Assembly (NCBI GenBank): GCA_030633645.1
Contig: DAOVRY010000053.1
Coordinates: 1 to 6,263, forward strand
Source of the DNA: Pseudomonadota bacterium
GTDB taxonomy: Bacteria > Desulfobacterota > DSM-4660 > Desulfatiglandales > B25-G16
Reading direction: 5' to 3'
Length of the DNA: 6,263 nucleotides
The notes beneath the pieces are model-generated. The model saw only the letters and a list, made by a program, of their open reading frames with translations. It had not been told where the DNA came from and did no database searches. Position 1 is the stretch's first letter. Each line of letters opens with the position of its first letter. Shown here piece by piece: positions 1 through 5,165 of this stretch. Both the position numbers and the translations under genes were made by a program.

Positions 1-899
1 CAAATTGCTCCCCGAAAGGGGGATCAAGTCAGAGTGTTGTTATCAGGGTAGGCGATCGAGCAATTACACTGGGAGATTTAGAGAGAATCGTAGACATTAC
101 CTCGGTTGAAAATGGAATTTCTAAGGGGGTGGTGTGGTTATCTGTCAATAGTCTTGTAGACAGAATTGTGGATGACTCTCTCATGCTTGCATATGGAAAA
201 GAGCAGGGAATTAGCGTTCCGGAGATTGAATTGGAAAGGGCCATACAAGATATTGTTAAGGACTACCCGGATAATAGCTTTAAGGAGACACTCCTATCGA
301 GGTGCATAGACTACAGTGAATGGAAGCAAAGATTCAGAGAACAGCTCTTAATTGAAAAGATCATTCGGGAGCAGACTGGCTCCCTTCCCCCTATTTCCCA
401 TCATGCCATTAAGGCTTACTATGAGGAGAGGAAAGAGGAATTTTGCCATCCCCCGCGGGTTAAACTACTTCACATCATTACCAAGAAAAGAAAAGAGGCT
501 GAAGACCTGTATGCCCGTGTTAAAGGGGGAGAGGATATGGCACAGTTATTGGAGGAGCAATCTGCGGATTCTGCATTGCAAGGCGATTATGGTACAGAGT
601 GGCGCACCAGTGATATGTTCCCTCCCGCTCTTTCTCATAGAGCATTTTCGATGGAAGTAGGTGGAATTAGTACTATCATTAAAACCCAATACGGCTTTCA
701 CATCATTAAAGTCCTTAAAAGACAACCTGCAGGAAGGAAAGGGTTTTTGGAGGTGGTCGCTGAAATTGAAAAAAGACTTGTCAGTGAGGCAACAGAACAG
801 CGTTATAGGGTTTGGCTTCAAGAACTGAGGGATACGTATCCCATCAAAGTTGATTACCCCTTATTAGACAAAAAGAAGGCTGAATATGCGGGCAGCTAA
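1..899 (+). CDS. SurA/PpiC-like parvulin-domain peptidyl-prolyl isomerase, probable lipoprotein (5' partial)
   Basis: This is probably a periplasmic prolyl isomerase and chaperone for exported proteins. The reading frame is open from the window edge, with its first full codon at 3, so the gene starts upstream; 298 residues are visible. It opens with N-C-S-P-K, so Cys2 may be the lipidated cysteine of a lipoprotein whose signal peptide is off the edge, although Asn at -1 is unusual for a lipobox. Next comes a SurA-type N-terminal helical domain (about residues 12-140; VVIRVGDRAITLGDLER is typical), then one parvulin domain (about 152-239). The two histidines of the parvulin active site are present (His157 in KLLHII, His233 in GFHIIKV), with Asp189 near the Pin1 Cys113 position. 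The usual GGDLG turn is reduced to QGDYG. The C-terminal helix (VWLQELRDTYPIKV) matches the end of the next gene. The last 14 bp overlap surA, implying translational coupling. The family is clear; the exact subfamily and the lipidation are inference. Confidence 0.9.
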   Translation, partial: NCSPKGGSSQSVVIRVGDRAITLGDLERIVDITSVENGISKGVVWLSVNSLVDRIVDDSLMLAYGKEQGISVPEIELERAIQDIVKDYPDNSFKETLLSRCIDYSEWKQRFREQLLIEKIIREQTGSLPPISHHAIKAYYEERKEEFCHPPRVKLLHIITKKRKEAEDLYARVKGGEDMAQLLEEQSADSALQGDYGTEWRTSDMFPPALSHRAFSMEVGGISTIIKTQYGFHIIKVLKRQPAGRKGFLEVVAEIEKRLVSEATEQRYRVWLQELRDTYPIKVDYPLLDKKKAEYAGS

Positions 900-1860
900 A
901 CCAATTTTTCTCCTTGGGCTGTCGGTCATTGTGTTTGCAGTGCCAACCGGTTATCTCCAGGCCAAGATTACGAACAGGGTCGTGGCCAAGGTTAACAGCG
1001 ACATCATTACCCTCCATGAGCTGAATACCTCAATCAAGCGGGTAACAGGTTTGAGTCCGAGGGATTTACGACAGAGAGATATGGAAAAGTACTTTGAGTT
1101 ACGCAGAGCTGTTTTGAATACGCTGATCAACGAGGAAATAGCTCAACAAGAAATAGCGAGATTAGAAATCAAGGTGACAGCAAAAGACATAGAAAAATCG
1201 ATCGAGCAGGTAAAAAGGGAAAATAGTATTACGCATGAAGACCTTATACAGGGCCTGAAAGCAGAAGGTATAACACTAGAGGAGTATAAGGAGAGGATAA
1301 AGGAGGAGATTCAACGTTACCGGTTGGTAAATTATGAGGTAAAGTCAAAGATAGTTGTAACCGAAGAGGATGTGAGAAGGTACTACGAAAACCACGTTGA
1401 TGCATACAGGGCGGTCCATGAGGTCAGGCTGGCCAGGATTTTTTTGAGGGTTAGAAACCCAGATGACGCAGAAGAAATTGCTCGGGTAAGACACCTGGGG
1501 AGTGAGATACTCCAGGGACTGAGACAAGGCCGCGATTTTTTCGAGATGGCCAAAAAATATTCCCAAGGGCCTGCTGCTTCAGAAGGAGGAGATCTGGGAT
1601 GGATAGCGCTCAATAACCTTGAAACGAGATTAAGAAATACGATAAGCAAGCTTTCACCAGGGGGGTATACTGATCTCAATCCTGCTCCCTCTGGATTCCA
1701 GATAATAAAGGTTTTGGAGGAGAAAGAAGGAGGGGTCAAGCCTCTTGAAGAGGTACGGGATGCTATCCGTTCCAAATTGTATAAAGAGAAGGTAGAAAAA
1801 AAATATTCAGCGTGGATTGAAGAACTGAGGGAGAAATCTTTTATCAAGGTGATATTCTAA
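886..1860 (+). CDS. surA: SurA-like periplasmic chaperone with a degenerate parvulin domain
   Basis: This is a 324-residue secreted chaperone, expected to escort unfolded outer-membrane proteins across the periplasm. Residues 1-26 form a signal peptide: a basic start, the hydrophobic stretch IFLLGLSVIVFAV, and probable cleavage after LQA. The SurA N-terminal domain follows (about 27-175; NRVVAKVNSDIITLHEL is characteristic), then one parvulin domain (about 178-277) with a normal GGDLGW turn, then a C-terminal helix ending WIEELREKSFIKVIF. E. coli SurA is longer and has two parvulin domains; this one-domain form is common in other groups. The catalytic positions look lost: Arg184 and Gln272 stand where histidines are expected, and Gly228 where Asp or Cys is expected. 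Pure chaperone activity is therefore more likely than isomerase activity. The ATG has a GAAGG Shine-Dalgarno at 875-879, six bases upstream, inside the preceding gene. The SurA family is secure; orthology to E. coli SurA rather than a related PpiC-type paralogue is less so. Confidence 0.9.
   Translation: MRAAKPIFLLGLSVIVFAVPTGYLQAKITNRVVAKVNSDIITLHELNTSIKRVTGLSPRDLRQRDMEKYFELRRAVLNTLINEEIAQQEIARLEIKVTAKDIEKSIEQVKRENSITHEDLIQGLKAEGITLEEYKERIKEEIQRYRLVNYEVKSKIVVTEEDVRRYYENHVDAYRAVHEVRLARIFLRVRNPDDAEEIARVRHLGSEILQGLRQGRDFFEMAKKYSQGPAASEGGDLGWIALNNLETRLRNTISKLSPGGYTDLNPAPSGFQIIKVLEEKEGGVKPLEEVRDAIRSKLYKEKVEKKYSAWIEELREKSFIKVIF
1846..1853 (+). promoter_or_regulatory. Shine-Dalgarno for the rodZ-like gene
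   Basis: AAGGTGAT lies inside the last codons of surA, eight bases before the GTG at 1862. It favours that GTG over the in-frame ATG at 1910, which has only a weak purine stretch before it. Ribosomes finishing surA would cover this site, consistent with coupled translation. Confidence 0.6.
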
Positions 1861-1861
1861 G

Positions 1862-2758
1862 GTGAATAACGTTAACAGTAGTGAACAGGCACCTGGCACT
1901 CCAGAAGAAATGAACCTGGGGAGCCTGTTAAGAAAATCCAGGGAAGAACGCCATATCGACTTGGATGCAGCAGTCAAGGCGACCAGGATCAGGCGGCATA
2001 ACCTGGAGGCATTGGAAAACGAGGAATGGGACAAGTTACCATCCCAGGTTTTTGTTAGGGGATTTTTGCGATCCTACGCTGAGTTTTTAGGGCTGGATAA
2101 GGAACTCGTGCTCAGCCTTTATCAGAAGAGTTGTCCCTTTAGGCAGTATCAGCCGCACGTGCTTCAGGGAATAAGTGCCGAATCTGGAAGATGGCGCCTG
2201 ATCATCATTGTTTCTTTTTTGGCGATAGCCCTTGTTGCTGGTATAATGTATATCAAGGGACAGAAGAGCTCGGTTACTGGAAAGGCCTTTCAGTACCTGG
2301 ATACGCAAAGCATGTCGGAAAAGAAGGAGGGAGATACCGCAACCACGGAAGATATCCAGATACAGGATAATGCAAGAGCAGAAGGGGCTTTTGCCAAGAA
2401 GGAAACAGTGTCTGAAGATGAGATGGGGATTCCCACGGAATTGGAATCTAGTGAGGATACTACAGCCCGGGAGGATCCGATAATTTTAGAAGAGGTAAAG
2501 GATGAACAACCTCTTTCGCCAAAATTTGTTCTTACAGCCACTGTGAATAGCCGTACCTGGATTGCCATAAGTATCGATAATGAATCATCTAAAGAATATC
2601 TTTTCCGGCCCGGGGAAACGATGAGATGGACGGCGGAGGATAGTTTTGACATTCTCATAGGAAATGCAGGGGGAATTGAATTCTTGCTGAATGGAAATCC
2701 CATCGGTCATCTGGGCCCCGAGGGAAAGGTGGTGCGTTTGAAGCTTCCGGAAGGATAG
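1862..2758 (+). CDS. rodZ: RodZ-like cytoskeleton/cell-shape protein (HTH, one membrane span, DUF4115-type domain)
   Basis: This 298-residue protein has the RodZ layout. Residues 18-88 form a RodZ-type helix-turn-helix (GSLLRKSREER, then AVKATRIRRHNLEALENEEW, then the hallmark LPSQVFVRGFLRSYAEFLGL). In RodZ this domain binds MreB in the cytoplasm rather than DNA. A single membrane helix follows at about 112-132 (WRLIIIVSFLAIALVAGIMYI). Then comes an acidic, low-complexity linker (about 133-218) and a C-terminal domain (about 220-296) with the DUF4115 pattern: RTWIAISID, FRPGET, FDILIGNAGGIEFLLNGNPIG. RodZ tethers MreB to the elongation machinery. No mreB is visible here, so the cell-shape role rests on domain architecture. 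The start is a GTG one base after the surA stop; an ATG at 1910 would still keep the HTH. Being packed directly after surA suggests co-transcription with envelope-assembly genes. The alternative reading is a membrane-anchored regulator with the same domains. Confidence 0.87.
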   Translation: MNNVNSSEQAPGTPEEMNLGSLLRKSREERHIDLDAAVKATRIRRHNLEALENEEWDKLPSQVFVRGFLRSYAEFLGLDKELVLSLYQKSCPFRQYQPHVLQGISAESGRWRLIIIVSFLAIALVAGIMYIKGQKSSVTGKAFQYLDTQSMSEKKEGDTATTEDIQIQDNARAEGAFAKKETVSEDEMGIPTELESSEDTTAREDPIILEEVKDEQPLSPKFVLTATVNSRTWIAISIDNESSKEYLFRPGETMRWTAEDSFDILIGNAGGIEFLLNGNPIGHLGPEGKVVRLKLPEG

Positions 2759-2774
2759 GAGAGAGCATCATATT

Positions 2775-2788
2775 AGAGCTGAGAGCTG
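2775..2788 (+). repeat. Tandem 7-bp direct repeat before tyrS
   Basis: AGAGCTG occurs twice in immediate succession in the 54-bp gap between the rodZ-like gene and tyrS. It may be a small slippage duplication. Two adjacent copies do not by themselves make an operator, and no terminator hairpin with a T-tract is present in the gap, so read-through from rodZ into tyrS is plausible. Confidence 0.55.
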
Positions 2789-2799
2789 ACTATTGTTAT

Positions 2800-2806
2800 G
2801 GGAGGA
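2800..2806 (+). promoter_or_regulatory. Strong Shine-Dalgarno that fixes the TTG start of tyrS
   Basis: GGGAGGA lies six bases before the TTG at 2813. An in-frame TAA at 2810-2812 directly precedes that TTG, so no longer start is possible. Starting at the next in-frame Met, residue 22, would remove the conserved YDIFDERGFIEQVTDE opening. The unusual start codon is therefore well supported. Confidence 0.85.
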
Positions 2807-2812
2807 CTGTAA

Positions 2813-4057
2813 TTGAGAAATGTATATGATATTTTTGACGAAAGAGGCTTTATTGAACAGGTGACTGACGAGAATATGCTCAGGGAGCTGCTGACCAAAC
2901 CGATTACCTGTTATATCGGCTTTGATCCCACAGCAAAAAGTCTCCATGTGGGCAGTTTGCTCCCAATTATGTCTCTCGCACACATGCAGAGACAAGGTCA
3001 TAGACCCTTGGTTGTGGTTGGAGGCGGAACGGCCCTTGTGGGCGACCCCAGTGGTAAGGATGAGGTGAGACCTGTCATGACCAGGGAGGAAATCGACAGC
3101 AATGCTGAGGGAATTAAGAAGCAGTTGTCTCAGTTTATCGATTTTGCCAATGGCAAGGCCCTTATGCTCAATAACGCTGACTGGCTGTCCCCTTTGAATT
3201 ACATAGACTTTTTAAGGGATATTGGTAGACATTTCAGTGTGAACCGGATGTTGGCAGCGGAAAGCTACCGTCAGAGGTTAGAATCCGGACTCAGCTTTTT
3301 AGAATTCAATTATATGCTTCTTCAAGCATACGATTTCTGGTATCTCTCGAGGAACTATGATTGCCTTCTGCAGATGGGAGGAAATGATCAGTGGGGGAAT
3401 ATCCTGGCTGGTGCCGACCTGACGAGAAGGATAGAGGGGAACATCGTCCACGGCCTGACCTTTCCCCTCATAACTACCGCTGACGGTTCGAAAATGGGCA
3501 AGACAGCTAGAGGGGCCATATGGCTTGACCGTGAATTGACATCTCCTTACGAATATTACCAATACTGGGTAAATATAGATGACAGTGATGTGAGGAGGTT
3601 TCTGGCTTATTTTACGTTTCTTGCCATGGAGGAGATTGAAAAGTTTTCTCGGCACGAGGGGGAGAGCTTACGGAAAGCCAAAGATGTTTTGGCTTACGAG
3701 GCTACGAAAATATGCCATGGTCAAGAGGAGGCCAATAAGGCCCGAAGTGCTGCCAGGCAGCTCTTTAGTCAAAACGGTATTTATGATATCGAGGCAATTC
3801 CTACGTACTCTCTGATGAGTGCTGATTTAGAGAAAGGCATTGAGGCATATATCCTTTTTAGAGAAGCAGGTCTTTGTAAGACAAGGGGCGAAGCAAGAAG
3901 GTTAATATCCCAGGGGGGTGCCTATATAAATGGGAAAAGAGTCCCGTCCTTTGAGACAATAGTGGGTGCCAGTGATATTCAAAATAATATCATCTCGCTT
4001 AGAGCAGGAAAAAAGAAATACCGCATTGTTACTGTTCAAGATGAAAAAGCTGGTTAA
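2813..4057 (+). CDS. tyrS: Tyrosyl-tRNA synthetase
   Basis: This 414-residue cytoplasmic class I synthetase charges tRNA-Tyr with tyrosine using ATP. The catalytic domain carries the expected tyrosine and ATP contacts at nearly the Geobacillus numbering: Tyr34, Asp38 and Thr40 in CYIGFDPTAKS, and the HIGH-type motif HVGS at 45-48. The stretch YMLLQAYD (167-174) holds the Tyr, Gln and Asp that bind tyrosine. GGNDQWGN (189-196) and the KMSKS-type loop KMGKT (227-231) follow. Residues 343-408 are the S4-like RNA-binding domain (ILFREAGLCKTRGEARRLI, then GAYINGKRV, ending GKKKYRIVTV). The length matches the bacterial family. The motif HVGS in place of HVGH/HIGH is, from memory, usual in one TyrRS subfamily and not a defect. 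The 54-bp leader is too short for a T-box. The gene is intact and is very probably the cell's housekeeping enzyme. Confidence 0.98.
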   Translation: MRNVYDIFDERGFIEQVTDENMLRELLTKPITCYIGFDPTAKSLHVGSLLPIMSLAHMQRQGHRPLVVVGGGTALVGDPSGKDEVRPVMTREEIDSNAEGIKKQLSQFIDFANGKALMLNNADWLSPLNYIDFLRDIGRHFSVNRMLAAESYRQRLESGLSFLEFNYMLLQAYDFWYLSRNYDCLLQMGGNDQWGNILAGADLTRRIEGNIVHGLTFPLITTADGSKMGKTARGAIWLDRELTSPYEYYQYWVNIDDSDVRRFLAYFTFLAMEEIEKFSRHEGESLRKAKDVLAYEATKICHGQEEANKARSAARQLFSQNGIYDIEAIPTYSLMSADLEKGIEAYILFREAGLCKTRGEARRLISQGGAYINGKRVPSFETIVGASDIQNNIISLRAGKKKYRIVTVQDEKAG

Positions 4058-4202
4058 TTCATTCCCCATCACTCCATGTGAATGGTAGAAATCTAGTGCC
4101 ACTGAATAGCTCATGATTTTCCTCTCAAGACGCATAGAAATTTCTATACCAGTAGGAACCTCTTAAATCTTCACTCAGTGTTGGCACAGGGAATAAGAGA
4201 AC
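4058..4202 (+). promoter_or_regulatory. tyrS-rpoH intergenic region, probable rpoH promoter and mRNA leader
   Basis: This is the largest gap in the window, so a promoter for rpoH is expected here. I cannot point to a convincing -35/-10 pair. What can be seen: GTGCCACTGA at 4096-4105 can pair with TCAGTG at 4175-4180 plus GCAC at 4184-4187, with TTG bulged. That closes a 69-base loop containing the palindrome at 4134-4147. CTCTT at 4160-4164 is complementary to AAGAG at 4195-4199, just before the rpoH GTG. No hairpin followed by a T-tract is present, so there is no evident intrinsic terminator for tyrS. A structured rpoH leader is an inference. Confidence 0.45.
4134..4147. repeat. Perfect 14-bp palindrome upstream of rpoH
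   Basis: ATAGAAATTTCTAT is identical to its own reverse complement and is centred about 62 bases before the rpoH start codon. It could be a dimeric repressor or activator site. In RNA it would form a five-pair stem with an AATT loop, inside the larger inverted repeat at 4096-4187. It is AT-rich and occurs once in the window, so function is unproven. Confidence 0.6.
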
Positions 4203-5165
4203 GTGAAAAAGGTTACCGGTAGTCGAAAAAAGACAAAAGGTCTCGACACAAAGGCCCAGTATGATCTGCAGGTTGTGCCCGGCAAGAGAGATGGCTCTCT
4301 AGTTGCCTACGACCCTCTGCAGATGTATTTATGGGAAATAAGGAGATATAGGCTCCTTACCAAAGAGGAGGAGATCGAACTTGCAATACGATATAGAGAA
4401 AAAAAAGATCAGCAGGCTGGACAGGAGCTTATTCTGGCTAATCTCAGGTTAGTGGTGAAAATTGCTATGGATTTTCATAGATATTGGATGAAAAACCTCA
4501 TGGATTTGATTCAGGAGGGAAACGTTGGTTTAATGCATGCAATAAGGAAATTTGATCCACACAAGGGAATCAAGTTTTCCTATTACGCCTCATTTTGGAT
4601 AAAGGCCTATATCCTTAAGTTTATTATGGAGAATTGGAAGCTTGTTAAGATTGGGACTACCCAAGCCCAAAGAAAGCTTTTTTTTAACCTTACAAAGGAG
4701 AAAGAGAGGTTGCTATCTTTGGGTTACGATCCTGAACCCAAACTCCTTGCCGAACGTCTGGATGTAAAAAAAGATGAGATTATTGAAATGGCACAGCGGT
4801 TGGGTGGATGGGAGGTTTCCCTTGATGCCCCGGTTAAAGAAGATTCTAAACAGGACTATAGCTCGTTTTTGCCCTCTCCAGAAAGTGGCGCTGATGAACT
4901 GATTTCTGTGAGGGAAAGAAGGGAGTTACTCCGGGAAAAGTTGGAGGAATACAGAAACACGCTCTCTGGAAAACAGAGAGATATATTTGATAACAGAATC
5001 CTGACCGAAGAGCCATTGACCCTTCAGGAACTCGGAGATAAGCATAGCATATCCAGGGAAAGGGTACGTCAGATTCAGGAGAAGATTCTCAAAAAGGCTA
5101 AGGAATGGCTCGTGGAAAACATACCAAATTTTGAAGAAAATTTCTCTGATCTTCTACATGAATAG
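4203..5165 (+). CDS. rpoH: RNA polymerase sigma-32-type factor (heat-shock sigma)
   Basis: This 320-residue group 3 sigma factor is expected to direct RNA polymerase to heat-shock and protein-quality-control promoters. It has no region 1.1 and begins with a basic tail (1-34). Region 1.2 follows (about 36-67, DPLQMYLWEIRRYRLLTKEEE), then region 2 (about 74-143), including NLRLVVKIA, DLIQEGNVGL and the -10-reading FSYYASFWIKAYI. The RpoH box is almost canonical: QRKLFFNL at 156-163, then Thr164 where Arg is usual. This box is what separates RpoH from other sigma factors. Region 3 lies at about 176-210. Region 4 (about 252-305) contains the -35-binding helix-turn-helix TLQELGDKHSISRERVRQIQ. An in-frame TAA at 4194-4196 leaves GTG 4203 as the first possible start; its Shine-Dalgarno is weak (GGGA at 4189-4192). 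The stop overlaps the next gene by 8 bp. Two 8-base homopolymers fall in the gene, one inside the RpoH box codons. Confidence 0.95.
   Translation: MKKVTGSRKKTKGLDTKAQYDLQVVPGKRDGSLVAYDPLQMYLWEIRRYRLLTKEEEIELAIRYREKKDQQAGQELILANLRLVVKIAMDFHRYWMKNLMDLIQEGNVGLMHAIRKFDPHKGIKFSYYASFWIKAYILKFIMENWKLVKIGTTQAQRKLFFNLTKEKERLLSLGYDPEPKLLAERLDVKKDEIIEMAQRLGGWEVSLDAPVKEDSKQDYSSFLPSPESGADELISVRERRELLREKLEEYRNTLSGKQRDIFDNRILTEEPLTLQELGDKHSISRERVRQIQEKILKKAKEWLVENIPNFEENFSDLLHE

Noticed and set aside
129..899. GTG at 129 as the start of the first gene
   Set aside because: The frame is open upstream and encodes conserved SurA-type N-terminal sequence, and there is no spaced Shine-Dalgarno, so this is an internal codon.
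1383..1847. 154-codon open frame on the minus strand
   Set aside because: It lies wholly within surA, has no recognisable domain and is rich in Ser, as expected for antisense of a coding region.
2290..2703. 137-codon open frame on the minus strand
   Set aside because: It is an antisense shadow of the rodZ-like linker and C-terminal domain, with no family features.
2759..2812. T-box riboswitch before tyrS
   Set aside because: The gap is only 54 bp, with no antiterminator, specifier loop or terminator visible.
4064..4069. CCCCAT resembling a sigma-32 -10 element
   Set aside because: No CTTGAA-like -35 lies at the right distance upstream.
4058..4090. Intrinsic terminator after tyrS
   Set aside because: Only a four-pair stem (CCAT/ATGG) is present and no T-tract follows it.
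4182..4198. TGGCAC resembling the -24 half of a sigma-54 promoter
   Set aside because: The -12 half is absent (ATAAG where TTGC is expected), and the site is too near the start codon.
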